A stretch of 64,000 bases of DNA from Panacagrimonas sp046594215 (GCA_046594215.1 JBKJPX010000044.1:16786-80785), one strand, 5' to 3'. Counted from the first letter of the stretch, positions 52,691-61,382 are shown. Translations and numbers: made by a program. The notes: generated from the sequence alone by a model not told the origin.

Positions 52691-53209
52691 TTAGGCGAGG
52701 ATTTCTTCGAGCGTCTTGCCGCGCTTGGCAGCAATCTCGGAAGGCTGGTTCATTTTCTTGAGCGCATCGAGCGTGGCGCGAACCATGTTGATGGGGTTGC
52801 GCGAGCCGAATGACTTGGCCAGCACGTTCTGCACGCCAGCCACTTCGAATACCGCGCGCATCGCGCCTCCAGCGATGACGCCGGTACCGTCGGACGCCGG
52901 GCGCATGAACACCTGCGTCGCGCCGTGCTGGCCCCAGATCTCGTGCTGCAAGGTGAGACCGCGCAGCGGCACGCTGATCATGTTCTTGCGCGCCTGTTCC
53001 ATCGCCTTGGAGATAGCCTGCGGCACTTCGCGCGCCTTGCCATAACCGAAGCCGACCTTGCCGGCGCCGTCGCCCACCACCGTCAGCGCGGTGAAGGCGA
53101 ACTGCTTACCGCCTTTGACCGTCTTGCTGACACGGTTGACCGTGACCAGCTTTTCCTTCAGGTCAGAGCCGGACTGCGAATCTTCATACTGGTGCGTTTG
53201 GTTCGCCAT
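52691..53209 (-). CDS. rpsE: 30S ribosomal protein S5
   Basis: 172 residues: EKLVTVNRVSKTVKGGKQFA (double-stranded RNA-binding domain), VVGDGAGKVGFGYGKAREVP and the C-terminal LAKSFGSRNPINMVRATLDA. S5 contributes to decoding accuracy and mRNA unwinding at the entry site. Three bases separate it from rplR. Confidence 0.98.
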   Translation of the reverse strand: MANQTHQYEDSQSGSDLKEKLVTVNRVSKTVKGGKQFAFTALTVVGDGAGKVGFGYGKAREVPQAISKAMEQARKNMISVPLRGLTLQHEIWGQHGATQVFMRPASDGTGVIAGGAMRAVFEVAGVQNVLAKSFGSRNPINMVRATLDALKKMNQPSEIAAKRGKTLEEILA

Positions 53210-53212
53210 TTC

Positions 53213-53569
53213 TTAGAACTCCAGGCCGGCTTCACGCGCGGCGTCGGCCAGCGCCTGAACGCGGCCGTGATACTTGAAACCGGAACGGTCGAACGCGACC
53301 TTGGTGATGCCTGCGGCCTTGGCGCGCTCGGCGATCGCGGCGCCCACTTTCTTGGCGGCCTCCACATTGCCAGTCGCCTTCAGTCCGTCCGCCACTTCCT
53401 TCTCGAGGGTCGAAGCAGAAACCAGCGTGTGAGCAGCATCAGGCGCAATGATCTGCGCATAGATGTGCTGCGGCGTGCGGTACACCGTCAGGCGGTTGGC
53501 GCCCAGAGTTCGAATGTGCATGCGCGTGCGCTTGGCGCGACGCAGGCGAGAGGTTCTCTTATCTTTCAT
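53213..53569 (-). CDS. rplR: 50S ribosomal protein L18
   Basis: 118 residues with a basic start (KDKRTSRLRRAKRTRMHIRT), LTVYRTPQHIYAQIIAP and the C-terminal FDRSGFKYHGRVQALADAAR. L18 binds 5S rRNA with L5. It follows rplF after a 91-base gap. Confidence 0.98.
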   Translation of the reverse strand: MKDKRTSRLRRAKRTRMHIRTLGANRLTVYRTPQHIYAQIIAPDAAHTLVSASTLEKEVADGLKATGNVEAAKKVGAAIAERAKAAGITKVAFDRSGFKYHGRVQALADAAREAGLEF

Positions 53570-53660
53570 ACCGCGATGTCCTTTGACTCGTTACGGATGT
53601 TGCGTTCCCTGCCGTGCATCGTGTGCAGGGGTGACGCGACGCGCCTGCTTCTACCGACAA

Positions 53661-54191
53661 CTACTTCTTCTTTGCTTCCTTGAGCTCGACGCGCTCATCG
53701 GAATAGCGCACGCCCTTGCCCTTGTATGGTTCGGGCGGGCGGAAACCGCGGATGTCCGCAGCAACCTGGCCCACCATCTTCTTGTCGGCGCCCTTGATGA
53801 GGATCTCGGTCTGCGTCGGCGTTTCCACCGTGATGCCTTCGGGGATCGGGTATTCGATGGGGTGCGAGAAGCCCAGCGCAAGATTGACCTTCTTGCCCTG
53901 CGAGGCAGCGCGATAACCTACGCCCACGAGGTTGAGCCTTTTCTGATAGCCCGTCGTGACCCCGACGACCATGTTGTTGATCAGCGCGCGCACCGTGCCG
54001 GACTGCATGGCGTTGCTCTTCACCGAAGCATCGCTGACGCTCAGGCTGCCGTCCTTGATCTCCACGGCCACCGACGAGGGCAGCGCGAAGTTCAGCGAGG
54101 TCTTGGCGCCCTTGACGGTCACAGTGCCGTTGGCACTGGTGATCTGGACACCGGCCGGAATCTTCACCGGCATTTTTGCTACGCGGGACAT
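53661..54191 (-). CDS. rplF: 50S ribosomal protein L6
   Basis: 176 residues: SRVAKMPVKIPAGVQITSAN, a duplicated RNA-binding fold, and the C-terminal signature ADIRGFRPPEPYKGKGVRYS. L6 binds the sarcin-ricin region near the factor-binding site. Confidence 0.98.
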   Translation of the reverse strand: MSRVAKMPVKIPAGVQITSANGTVTVKGAKTSLNFALPSSVAVEIKDGSLSVSDASVKSNAMQSGTVRALINNMVVGVTTGYQKRLNLVGVGYRAASQGKKVNLALGFSHPIEYPIPEGITVETPTQTEILIKGADKKMVGQVAADIRGFRPPEPYKGKGVRYSDERVELKEAKKK

Positions 54192-54218
54192 TGGCTCGAA
54201 TTCCTATACGAAACGATG

Positions 54219-54614
54219 CTACGAAACGATGCAGACCACTTCGCCGCCCTGGCCGCTGGCGCGCGCTTTGCGGTCGCTGACCATGCCGCTGGCGGTGGAC
54301 ACGATCGCCACACCCAGCCCGCCGAGCACCTTGGGCAGTTCATCCTTGCCCTTGTACACGCGCAGCGAAGGGGTGCTGATGCGATCGATCTTCTCGATGA
54401 CCGGCTTGCCCTCGAAATACTTGAGCGCAACGGTAATCGTCTTCTTGTTGCCTTCGGCAGCGACGTCGTAGCCCAGGATGTAGCCCTCGTCCTGCAGGAC
54501 ACCGGCGATGGCTTCCTTGGCCTTGGACGACGGGCTCTTGATGGACTTCTTGTACGCCGACTGACCGTTACGGATACGGGTCAGGAAGTCGGCGATGGGA
54601 TCGGTCATCGACAT
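54219..54614 (-). CDS. rpsH: 30S ribosomal protein S8
   Basis: 131 residues: SMTDPIADFLTRIRNGQSAY, with the C-terminal ISTPSLRVYKGKDELPKVLG and GLGVAIVSTASGMVSDRKAR motifs. S8 binds the central domain of 16S rRNA and in E. coli represses the spc operon at the rplE mRNA. Confidence 0.98.
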   Translation of the reverse strand: MSMTDPIADFLTRIRNGQSAYKKSIKSPSSKAKEAIAGVLQDEGYILGYDVAAEGNKKTITVALKYFEGKPVIEKIDRISTPSLRVYKGKDELPKVLGGLGVAIVSTASGMVSDRKARASGQGGEVVCIVS

Positions 54615-54619
54615 GGTGA

Positions 54620-54925
54620 TTACCAGCTGGCTTTCTTGAGGCCCGGCACTTCGCCGCGCATGGCTGCTTCACGCAGCTTGTGGCGGGCGAGGCCGAACTT
54701 CTTGTACACGCCGCGGGTGCGGCCGGTGATCGCGCAGCGATTGCGCTGGCGTGTATAGCTGCCGTCGCGCGGCAGCTTCTGCAGGGTCACGGACGCCGTC
54801 TGCTTGTCCTCGTAGGAGGCATTCGGATCTTTCAGAACGAGGCGCAGCTTCTCTCGCTTCTTCTCGTCCTTGTTGACCTGGGCGGTTCGGCGCTTTTCGC
54901 GCTCGATCATGTTTCGCTTTGCCAT
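54620..54925 (-). CDS. rpsN: 30S ribosomal protein S14
   Basis: 101 residues, the long form without a zinc ribbon: MAKRNMIEREKRRTAQVNKD, LPRDGSYTRQRNRCAITGRT and FGLARHKLREAAMRGEVPGL. It sits in the head of the 30S subunit. Only five bases separate it from rpsH. Confidence 0.98.
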   Translation of the reverse strand: MAKRNMIEREKRRTAQVNKDEKKREKLRLVLKDPNASYEDKQTASVTLQKLPRDGSYTRQRNRCAITGRTRGVYKKFGLARHKLREAAMRGEVPGLKKASW

Positions 54926-54935
54926 GGCTGAGGCC

Positions 54936-55472
54936 TTACTTGCGGAAGGGGAAGCTGAAGGCGTCGAGCAGAGCTCGTCCTTCTTCGTCCGTCTTCGCCG
55001 TGGTGGTGAGGGTGATGTTCATCCCGCGCAATGCATCGATCTTCTCGTACTCAATTTCCGGGAAGATGATCTGCTCGGTGATACCGAAATTGAAGTTGCC
55101 CTGGCCATCGAAGCCGCGCGCACTGATGCCGCGGAAGTCGCGGATACGCGGCAGCGCGACAGCGATCAGGCGCTCCAGGAATTCGTACATGCGCTCGCGG
55201 CGCAGCGTGACCTTCACGCCGACCGGGTAGTTCTCACGCACCTTGAAGGTCGCGATCGAGATGCGCGTTTTGGTCACGATCGGCTTCTGCCCGGCGATCG
55301 CGGTCATATCCGCCACCGCGTGCTCGATGACCTTCTTGTCGGCCGTCGCCTCGCCCACGCCCATGTTGAGCGTGATCTTCTTGATGCGCGGCACGGCCAT
55401 CGCGTTGCAGCCGAGCTTCTTCTGAAGGTCAGCAGCAATCTTGTCGCGGAATTCTGTCTGGAGAGTCGCCAT
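54936..55472 (-). CDS. rplE: 50S ribosomal protein L5
   Basis: 178 residues: RIKKITLNMGVGEATADKKV, AGQKPIVTKTRISIATFKVR and DFRGISARGFDGQGNFNFGI. L5 anchors 5S rRNA and contacts P-site tRNA. Twelve bases downstream of rplX. Confidence 0.98.
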   Translation of the reverse strand: MATLQTEFRDKIAADLQKKLGCNAMAVPRIKKITLNMGVGEATADKKVIEHAVADMTAIAGQKPIVTKTRISIATFKVRENYPVGVKVTLRRERMYEFLERLIAVALPRIRDFRGISARGFDGQGNFNFGITEQIIFPEIEYEKIDALRGMNITLTTTAKTDEEGRALLDAFSFPFRK

Positions 55473-55484
55473 CGTGTTGCTCGC

Positions 55485-55811
55485 TTAGAGGTCCACTCGC
55501 TCGGAGTTGGACTTGAAGAAACGCACCTTCACCTTCTTGTCGCCTTCGCCTTCGAAACGGAAGCCCACGCGATCGCCCTTGGACGTCTTCGAATTCCAGA
55601 GCATCACGTTGGAGATCTGGATCGGCATCTCCTTCTCGACGATGCCGCCCGCGACGCCGCCGTTGGGGTTGCCCTTCTGGTGCTTCTTGACGATGTTGAT
55701 GCCTTCGACCAGCAGCTTGCCGTCGGCACGAACCTGCGAAACCTTGCCACGACGGCCCTTGTCGCGGCCCGTGATGACGACGACGTCATCGCCCTTCTTG
55801 ATCTTGCTCAT
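55485..55811 (-). CDS. rplX: 50S ribosomal protein L24
   Basis: 108 residues: SKIKKGDDVVVITGRDKGRR, the KOW motif, then NIVKKHQKGNPNGGVAGGIV. L24 starts large-subunit assembly by binding the 5' end of 23S rRNA. Confidence 0.98.
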   Translation of the reverse strand: MSKIKKGDDVVVITGRDKGRRGKVSQVRADGKLLVEGINIVKKHQKGNPNGGVAGGIVEKEMPIQISNVMLWNSKTSKGDRVGFRFEGEGDKKVKVRFFKSNSERVDL

Positions 55812-55836
55812 GTCTCGATACCTGAAAAGGTCAACC

Positions 55837-56202
55837 TCAGATCACTTCCGGCGCCAGCGACACGATCTTCATGAACCGGTCGCGCAGTTCACGCGTGACG
55901 GGTCCGAAGATGCGGGTGCCGATCGGCTCCAGCTTGCTGCTCAGCAGCACGGCTGCATTGGTATCGAAACGGATGGCGGAGCCGTCCGGGCGGCGGATCG
56001 GATGACGGGTGCGGACGACGACCGCGTCATGCACCTCGCCCTTCTTGACCTTGCCGCGCGGGATGGCGTCCTTCACCGTCACCTTGATCAGGTCGCCGAC
56101 GTTCGCGTAACGACGATACGTCGCACCCTTGACCTGGATGACCTGCACGAGCTTAGCGCCGCTGTTGTCGGCCACCACGAGATAGGATTCCTGTTGAAGC
56201 AT
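55837..56202 (-). CDS. rplN: 50S ribosomal protein L14
   Basis: 121 residues, normal length. The start is MLQQESYLVVADNSGAKLVQ, a variation on the common MIQxQT opening, with GAGGAGA upstream. DAVVVRTRHPIRRPDGSAIR and the C-terminal GTRIFGPVTRELRDRFMKIV are typical. L14 forms an inter-subunit bridge. First gene of the spc block. Confidence 0.98.
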   Translation of the reverse strand: MLQQESYLVVADNSGAKLVQVIQVKGATYRRYANVGDLIKVTVKDAIPRGKVKKGEVHDAVVVRTRHPIRRPDGSAIRFDTNAAVLLSSKLEPIGTRIFGPVTRELRDRFMKIVSLAPEVI

Positions 56203-56218
56203 GGGATTCTCCTCGGGC

Positions 56219-56485
56219 TCAGGCGTGGTCGGACAACACTTCAACCAGCTTGAAGTGCTTGGTGGCTGAAATCGGACGCGTCTCGACGATCGCAACCAGG
56301 TCGCCTTCCTTGGCTGTCTGGTTCTCGTCGTGCGCGTGAAGCTTGGTCGAGCGGCGCAGGATCTTGCCGTAAAGCGGGTGCTTCACGCTGCGCTCGACCA
56401 GGACCGTGATGGTCTTGTTCATCTTGTTCGACACGACACGGCCGACGATGCGGCGTTCGGTCTTCGTTGCGGTGGCTTCGCTCAT
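56219..56485 (-). CDS. rpsQ: 30S ribosomal protein S17
   Basis: 88 residues: RRIVGRVVSNKMNKTITVLV, an OB fold, and HAHDENQTAKEGDLVAIVET. The ATG at 56485, one base after the rpmC stop, gives the native N-terminus. S17 is a primary 16S binder and closes the S10 block. Confidence 0.98.
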   Translation of the reverse strand: MSEATATKTERRIVGRVVSNKMNKTITVLVERSVKHPLYGKILRRSTKLHAHDENQTAKEGDLVAIVETRPISATKHFKLVEVLSDHA

Positions 56486-56486
56486 A

Positions 56487-56699
56487 TCACTTGCTCTTCC
56501 CAGCAGTTTGCGCGGACAGCAACGTCTGCACGCGCGCAACTTTCTTGCGAGCGTCGCGCGTGAGGTGCGACTGGTTCATCTGGCCCATCGACGACTGCAT
56601 GCGCAGGTTGAACTGCTCCTGGCGCAGCGCGGTGAGTTCGGCCTTCAGTCCGGCTGCGTCCTTCGAACGCAGCGACTTCACGTAGTCGGTGGTCTTCAT
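56487..56699 (-). CDS. rpmC: 50S ribosomal protein L29
   Basis: 70 residues: MKTTDYVKSLRSKDAAGLKA, LRQEQFNLRMQSSMGQM and DARKKVARVQTLLS. A two-helix protein at the exit of the nascent-chain tunnel. It overlaps the rplP stop by one base. Confidence 0.97.
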   Translation of the reverse strand: MKTTDYVKSLRSKDAAGLKAELTALRQEQFNLRMQSSMGQMNQSHLTRDARKKVARVQTLLSAQTAGKSK

Positions 56700-57112
56700 C
56701 AGAGGATCGTCCGCTGAATAAACGTGCTCTTAACGCTGAGCTTGGCGGCGGCCAGGCGGAATGCTTCGCGCGCTTCGGCTTCGGTCACGCCTTCCATCTC
56801 GTAGAGCATGCGACCGGGCTGCACCTTGGCGACCCAGTACTCCACGTTGCCCTTGCCAGAACCCATTCGAACCTCGAGCGGCTTCTTGGTGACGGGGACG
56901 TCGGGGAACACGCGGATCCACAGCTTGCCGCCGCGCTTCACGTATCGGGTGATGACACGACGCGCCGCTTCGATCTGCCGGGCCGTCAGCATGCCGCGCT
57001 CGACGGCTTTGAGACCGAACTCGCCGAAGCTGACCTTGTTGCCGGTCAGGGCGAGGCCGGTGTTGCGGCCTTTCTGCTGCTTGCGGTACTTCGTTCGCTT
57101 GGGCTGCATCAT
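56699..57112 (-). CDS. rplP: 50S ribosomal protein L16
   Basis: 137 residues: MQPKRTKYRKQQKGRNTGLA, the conserved ITRYVKRGGKLWIRVFPDVP and RMGSGKGNVEYWVAKVQPGR. L16 organises the A-site. Two consecutive ATGs are present; the second is the usual family start. Confidence 0.98.
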   Translation of the reverse strand: MMQPKRTKYRKQQKGRNTGLALTGNKVSFGEFGLKAVERGMLTARQIEAARRVITRYVKRGGKLWIRVFPDVPVTKKPLEVRMGSGKGNVEYWVAKVQPGRMLYEMEGVTEAEAREAFRLAAAKLSVKSTFIQRTIL

Positions 57113-57158
57113 GGCAGCTGGCTCCTAATGAAATTCGACGAAAGGGAGGACGGTCGGA

Positions 57159-57845
57159 TCAGGCGTTGGCCTGTTCGACGGCTTCTTCCTTCTTGTGGCC
57201 CCGGCGGTCATCGAAGACTTCACCGCTGAACACCCAGACCTTCACGCCGATGACGCCGTACGTGGTCTTGGCTTCAGCCGTGGCGTAGTCCACGTGGGCG
57301 CGCAGCGTGTGAAGCGGCACGCGACCTTCGCGGTACCACTCGACCCGGGCGATTTCCGCACCGTTCAAACGACCACCGACCTGGATCTTGATGCCCTGAG
57401 CGCCTTGGCGCAGCGCGTTCTGCACCGCGCGCTTCATTGCGCGACGGAACATGATGCGGCGCTCCAGCTGCTGCGCGACGGACTCGGCGATCAGCTGCGA
57501 ATCGAGTTCCGGCTTGCGGATTTCCTCGACCGAGATGTGCACGCTCTCCGGCTTCAGGCCCATGCGGCCAGCGACATCGTTCTTCAGCTTCTCAATGTCC
57601 TCGCCCTTCTTGCCGATGACGATGCCCGGACGCGCGGTGTGGATCGTGACGCGAGCCGACTTCGAGGGACGCTCGATGCGGATCTTCGACACCGACGCGG
57701 CGGCGAGCTTCTTCTTCAGATAGGCACGAACCTGCATGTCTTTCGTCAGATTCTCGGTGTACGCGCCACGCTCGGCATACCAGTTCGACGTCCACTGGGT
57801 GGTGATGCCGAGGCGAAAGCCGTACGGATTGACTTTATGACCCAT
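57159..57845 (-). CDS. rpsC: 30S ribosomal protein S3
   Basis: 228 residues: MGHKVNPYGFRLGITTQWTS, a KH domain with TARPGIVIGKKGEDIEKLKN, and the C-terminal RAHVDYATAEAKTTYGVIGV. S3 lines the mRNA entry pore. Three bases separate it from rplV. Confidence 0.98.
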   Translation of the reverse strand: MGHKVNPYGFRLGITTQWTSNWYAERGAYTENLTKDMQVRAYLKKKLAAASVSKIRIERPSKSARVTIHTARPGIVIGKKGEDIEKLKNDVAGRMGLKPESVHISVEEIRKPELDSQLIAESVAQQLERRIMFRRAMKRAVQNALRQGAQGIKIQVGGRLNGAEIARVEWYREGRVPLHTLRAHVDYATAEAKTTYGVIGVKVWVFSGEVFDDRRGHKKEEAVEQANA

Positions 57846-57848
57846 TGC

Positions 57849-58190
57849 TTAGCCTTTCTTCCCGTCGCTGACGCGCACCGTGACGTGCGAGGTGCGCTTG
57901 ATGATCCGATCGCCACGGCCCTTGGCACGCGGGCGCATGCGCTTCATGACCGGGCCCTCGTCGACGAGGATCTCGGACACCTTGAGCTCGTCCACGTCGG
58001 CACCGTCGTTGTTCTCGGCGTTGGCGATGGCCGAATCGAGCACCTTCTTCAGGATGCCGGCGGCTCGCTGGTTGGAGAACTTGAGGATGTTGATCGCCTC
58101 GTCCACCTTCTTGCCACGGACGAGATCCGCGAGAAGCCGCCCCTTCATCGGGGACAGGCGGACGAACTTGAGTACGGCCTGCGTCTGCAT
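57849..58190 (-). CDS. rplV: 50S ribosomal protein L22
   Basis: 113 residues from ATG 58190: LKFVRLSPMKGRLLADLVRG, the conserved ANAENNDGADVDELKVSEIL, and the tunnel loop MKRMRPRAKGRGDRIIKRTS. The loop residues are the site of macrolide-resistance changes in other species; nothing unusual is seen here. Confidence 0.98.
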   Translation of the reverse strand: MQTQAVLKFVRLSPMKGRLLADLVRGKKVDEAINILKFSNQRAAGILKKVLDSAIANAENNDGADVDELKVSEILVDEGPVMKRMRPRAKGRGDRIIKRTSHVTVRVSDGKKG

Positions 58191-58192
58191 GA

Positions 58193-58483
58193 TTACTTCC
58201 CTGCCTTGGCCGCTTCGGTCTTCTTGTCGCCGCCGTGTCCCTTGAAGGAACGCGTGGGCGAGAATTCGCCGAGCTTGTGGCCGACCATGTTCTCGGTCAC
58301 GAACACCGGCATGTGCGCCTTGCCGTTGTGCACCTGCATGGTCAGCCCGACGAAATCGGGCGTGATCATGGAACGGCGCGACCAAGTCTTGATCGGCTTC
58401 TTGATACGGCTCCCGGACATGTCCGCCACCTTCTTCGCGAGATGGTGATCGACAAACGGGCCTTTCTTGAGTGAACGCGGCAT
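58193..58483 (-). CDS. rpsS: 30S ribosomal protein S19
   Basis: 96 residues: MPRSLKKGPFVDHHLAKKVA, TWSRRSMITPDFVGLTMQVH and VGHKLGEFSPTRSFKGHGGD. S19 sits with S13 in the 30S head near the A site. Two bases separate it from rplV. Confidence 0.98.
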   Translation of the reverse strand: MPRSLKKGPFVDHHLAKKVADMSGSRIKKPIKTWSRRSMITPDFVGLTMQVHNGKAHMPVFVTENMVGHKLGEFSPTRSFKGHGGDKKTEAAKAGK

Positions 58484-58498
58484 GACGGTGCTCTGCGA

Positions 58499-59329
58499 TT
58501 ACTTCTTGTGGCGGCTGCGCACGATGAACTTCTGCGTGCGCTTGTTATTGCGGGTCTTGAGACCCTTGGTCTGCTGACCCCAGGGCGTAACCGGGTGCGG
58601 GTTGCCCTGCCCGGATTTGCCCTCACCACCACCATGAGGGTGGTCGACCGGGTTCATGACAACACCGCGGACCGTGGGACGGATGCCCTTCCAGCGCTTC
58701 GCACCGGCCTTGCCGTACTGGCGCAGGTTGTGTTCGAAGTTGCTGACTTCGCCGATGGCAGCGCGGCACTCCGCGTGCACCTTGCGCATTTCACCGGAGC
58801 GAAGACGCAGCGTGGCGTACTCGCCTTCACGGGCGACCAACTGCACGCCGGCGCCGGCGGCGCGGGCGAGCTGTGCGCCTTTGCCGGGACGCATCTCGAT
58901 GCAGTGGATCGTCGAACCAATCGGGATGTTGCGCAGCGGCAGCACGTTGCCCGGCTTGATCGGAGCATCGGTGCCGGACTGCACACTGTCACCGACCGAC
59001 AGACCACGCGGCGCGATGATGTAGCGGCGCTCGCCGTCGGGGTAGCACAGCAGCGCGATGTGGGCGGAACGGTTGGGGTCGTATTCGAGACGCTCGACCT
59101 TGCCGGGAATTCCGTCCTTGTTGCGCTTAAAATCAACCAGCCGATAGTGGTGCTTGTGACCGCCGCCCTTGTGGCGCGTGGTCATGTGGCCGTTGTTGTT
59201 GCGCGCGCCGCCCGGGTTGTTCTTCTCGAGCAAAGGGGCGTGCGGCTCACCCTTCCACAGGCCCGGCGTGAGGACCTTGACCTGGTGGCGGCGACCCGGA
59301 GAGGTCGGCTTGATTTGGACCAAAGGCAT
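58499..59329 (-). CDS. rplB: 50S ribosomal protein L2
   Basis: 276 residues: QIKPTSPGRRHQVKV, GGGHKHHYRLVDFKRNKDGI, and the peptidyl-transferase-proximal GVVMNPVDHPHGGGEGKSGQ segment with its conserved histidine. L2 is needed for subunit joining and peptidyl transfer. Confidence 0.98.
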   Translation of the reverse strand: MPLVQIKPTSPGRRHQVKVLTPGLWKGEPHAPLLEKNNPGGARNNNGHMTTRHKGGGHKHHYRLVDFKRNKDGIPGKVERLEYDPNRSAHIALLCYPDGERRYIIAPRGLSVGDSVQSGTDAPIKPGNVLPLRNIPIGSTIHCIEMRPGKGAQLARAAGAGVQLVAREGEYATLRLRSGEMRKVHAECRAAIGEVSNFEHNLRQYGKAGAKRWKGIRPTVRGVVMNPVDHPHGGGEGKSGQGNPHPVTPWGQQTKGLKTRNNKRTQKFIVRSRHKK

Positions 59330-59332
59330 GGC

Positions 59333-59662
59333 TTACGACTCCTTCAAGCCGCCGGCGAAGTCGATCGCCTGACCTGCGGCCAGGGTGACATACGCCTTCT
59401 TCCAATCGGAGCGACGGCCCATGGACTGGCCGAAGCGCTTGGTCTTTCCCGCCATGTTCAGCGTGTTCACATCGGTCACCTGGACCTTGAACAGCTGTTC
59501 CACCGCGGCCTTGATCTCGGGCTTGGTGGCGTCGCGGGCGACCTTGAAGACCGCCTGGTTGCGCTTCTCGGCAACGCGGGTGGACTTCTCGGACACCACC
59601 GGGGCGACGATGACGCGGTGCAGCCTTCCGGCCGCGATCTTGGTTTGGGCTTGCGCGCTCAT
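59333..59662 (-). CDS. rplW: 50S ribosomal protein L23
   Basis: 109 residues; the first ten or so (SAQAQTKIAAGR) extend slightly beyond the typical start. VIVAPVVSEKSTRVAEKRNQ and KVQVTDVNTLNMAGKTKRFG are characteristic. L23 is the docking site for SRP and trigger factor at the tunnel exit. It overlaps rplD by four bases. Confidence 0.97.
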   Translation of the reverse strand: MSAQAQTKIAAGRLHRVIVAPVVSEKSTRVAEKRNQAVFKVARDATKPEIKAAVEQLFKVQVTDVNTLNMAGKTKRFGQSMGRRSDWKKAYVTLAAGQAIDFAGGLKES

Positions 59663-60264
59663 GACAGCCAGGCCTCGAGTTTCTTGACGGCGTCGGTCGT
59701 GATGACGACCTTCGAATGACGCAGCAGCGACACCGGATCCAGGCCGTTCACGTCCGTCACGCCCACCTTGTGCAGGTTGCGGGCGGACAGGTACAGGTTC
59801 TGGTCGACGTCGCCGGTGACCAGCAGCACGTCGTTGGTGCCGTAGTCCTTCAGCTTTTCGATCAGGGTCTTCGTCTTGGCGGCTTCGCACGCCAGCGTCT
59901 CGGTGACCATGAGGTGACCGGCGCGGGCAAGCTCCGAGACGATCGAACGGATCGCGCCCCGATACATCTTGCGGTTGACCTTCTGCGAGAAGTCGCGCGG
60001 CACGGCAGCGTGCGTCTTGCCGCCGCCACGCCAAAGCGGGCTGCGGATCGAGCCGGCGCGAGCCTGGCCCGTACCCTTCTGCTTCCAGGGCTTCTTGCCG
60101 CCGCCGGAAACCTCAGCCTTCGTCTTCTGCTTCTTCGTGCCAGCGCGGCCGCCATTCATATAAGCGGTAACGACCTGGTGAATCAGCGGTTCGTTGTATT
60201 CGACAGCGAACACGGCGTCGTTAACCGACACCTTGGCGCTGCTGTTGTGGACCTGAATTTCCAT
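59659..60264 (-). CDS. rplD: 50S ribosomal protein L4
   Basis: 201 residues: FAVEYNEPLIHQVVTAYMNG, the tunnel loop KKPWKQKGTGQARAGSIRSP, and RDFSQKVNRKMYRGAIRSIV. L4 in E. coli also represses its own S10 operon through the mRNA leader; whether the short leader here serves that is unknown. Confidence 0.98.
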   Translation of the reverse strand: MEIQVHNSSAKVSVNDAVFAVEYNEPLIHQVVTAYMNGGRAGTKKQKTKAEVSGGGKKPWKQKGTGQARAGSIRSPLWRGGGKTHAAVPRDFSQKVNRKMYRGAIRSIVSELARAGHLMVTETLACEAAKTKTLIEKLKDYGTNDVLLVTGDVDQNLYLSARNLHKVGVTDVNGLDPVSLLRHSKVVITTDAVKKLEAWLS

Positions 60265-60275
60265 GGCTATTGCTC

Positions 60276-60911
60276 TTACTTCACCGTGGGCCGGACGACG
60301 ACATCGGCGCCGGCATGACCCGGGACCGCGCCCTTGACCAGCAGCAGATTCTTGGCGGAATCGACGCGGACCAGATCGAGGTTCAGCGCCGTGATCTGGT
60401 CGCTGCCCATGTGGCCGGCCATCTTCTTGCCCTTCCATACCTTGCCGGGCGACTGGCGCTGGCCGATGGAGCCCGGGACGCGGTGGCTGAGCGAGTTACC
60501 GTGGCTGGCGCGACCGCCACGGAAATTCCAGCGCTTCTGCACGCCGGCGAACCCCTTGCCGATGGACGTGCCCGTGACGTCGACCCGCTTGATGTCGTTG
60601 AACGCTTCGACCTTGATTTCGGTACCGGGGGCCGCATCGGCGAGCTCATCGCCCGTAACGCGGATTTCCCAGAGGCCGCGGCCAGCAGCGACGCCGGCCT
60701 TCTTGAAGTGACCCGTCTGCGCCTTGTTGACGCGCGAGGCCTTCACTTCACCGACCGTGACCTGCACGGCCCGGTAGCCGTCGGTTTCGGCGGTCTTGAC
60801 CTGCGTCACGCGGTTGGGCGTGCACTCGATGACAGTGACGGGGATGGATTCACCGGCTTCGGTGAATACCCGCGTCATGCCGGCCTTGCGGCCAATGATG
60901 GCTATCGACAT
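60276..60911 (-). CDS. rplC: 50S ribosomal protein L3
   Basis: 211 residues from ATG 60911: SIAIIGRKAGMTRVFTEAGE, the central HRVPGSIGQRQSPGKVWKGK with the glutamine methylated by PrmB in other species, and a C-terminal beta barrel. L3 helps start 50S assembly. Confidence 0.98.
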   Translation of the reverse strand: MSIAIIGRKAGMTRVFTEAGESIPVTVIECTPNRVTQVKTAETDGYRAVQVTVGEVKASRVNKAQTGHFKKAGVAAGRGLWEIRVTGDELADAAPGTEIKVEAFNDIKRVDVTGTSIGKGFAGVQKRWNFRGGRASHGNSLSHRVPGSIGQRQSPGKVWKGKKMAGHMGSDQITALNLDLVRVDSAKNLLLVKGAVPGHAGADVVVRPTVK

Positions 60912-60927
60912 TGAGGCGTCCTCGTCC

Positions 60928-61245
60928 TTAATTGACCTTGATCTGGACTTCCACGCCTGCGGGAAGGTCCAGCTTGGAGAGGGCATCCACCGTCTTCTCG
61001 GTGGGGTCGACGATCTGCATCAGGCGCTTGTGCGTACGAATTTCGTACTGGTCACGAGCGTCCTTGTCAGCGTGGGGCGACACGAGAATCGTGTAGCGCT
61101 CCTTGCGGGTCGGCAGCGGAATCGGACCGCGCACGACGGCGCCGGTTCTTTTCGCAGTTTCCACAATCTCACGCGCCGATTTATCAATCAGGCGGTGATC
61201 GAATGCTTTTAGTCGAATACGAATCGACTGGCTGGTCGCGGCCAT
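60928..61245 (-). CDS. rpsJ: 30S ribosomal protein S10 (NusE)
   Basis: 105 residues: SIRIRLKAFDHRLIDKSARE, then KRTGAVVRGPIPLPTRKERY. It is a 30S head protein and, as NusE, a partner of NusB/NusG in antitermination. First gene of the S10 operon, led by its own promoter at 61354-61382 with a leader of about 100 bases. Confidence 0.98.
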   Translation of the reverse strand: MAATSQSIRIRLKAFDHRLIDKSAREIVETAKRTGAVVRGPIPLPTRKERYTILVSPHADKDARDQYEIRTHKRLMQIVDPTEKTVDALSKLDLPAGVEVQIKVN

Positions 61246-61292
61246 GCTCTCACTCAGGTCTTAAAGAACGACCCCGGAACACCGGAATCAAT

Positions 61293-61317
61293 GCGCTGAA
61301 ACAACGGGCTTCAGCGC
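61293..61317 (-). promoter_or_regulatory. Hairpin in the S10 operon leader
   Basis: GCGCTGAA (61293-61300) pairs with TTCAGCGC (61310-61317) over a 9-base loop, within the transcribed leader between promoter and rpsJ. It may be a regulatory structure, or chance. Confidence 0.45.
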
Positions 61318-61353
61318 GGGTGTTGGTCGGGGGGCTAGCTCGAAAGGGCGCGC

Positions 61354-61382
61354 AGTATAGCCGCGAGGTTTTGCACCTGCAA
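61354..61382 (-). promoter_or_regulatory. Sigma70 promoter of the S10 operon
   Basis: On the minus strand TTGCAG, a 17-base spacer and TATACT form a near-consensus promoter. Expected start near 61347, about 100 bases before the rpsJ ATG. Confidence 0.8.
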
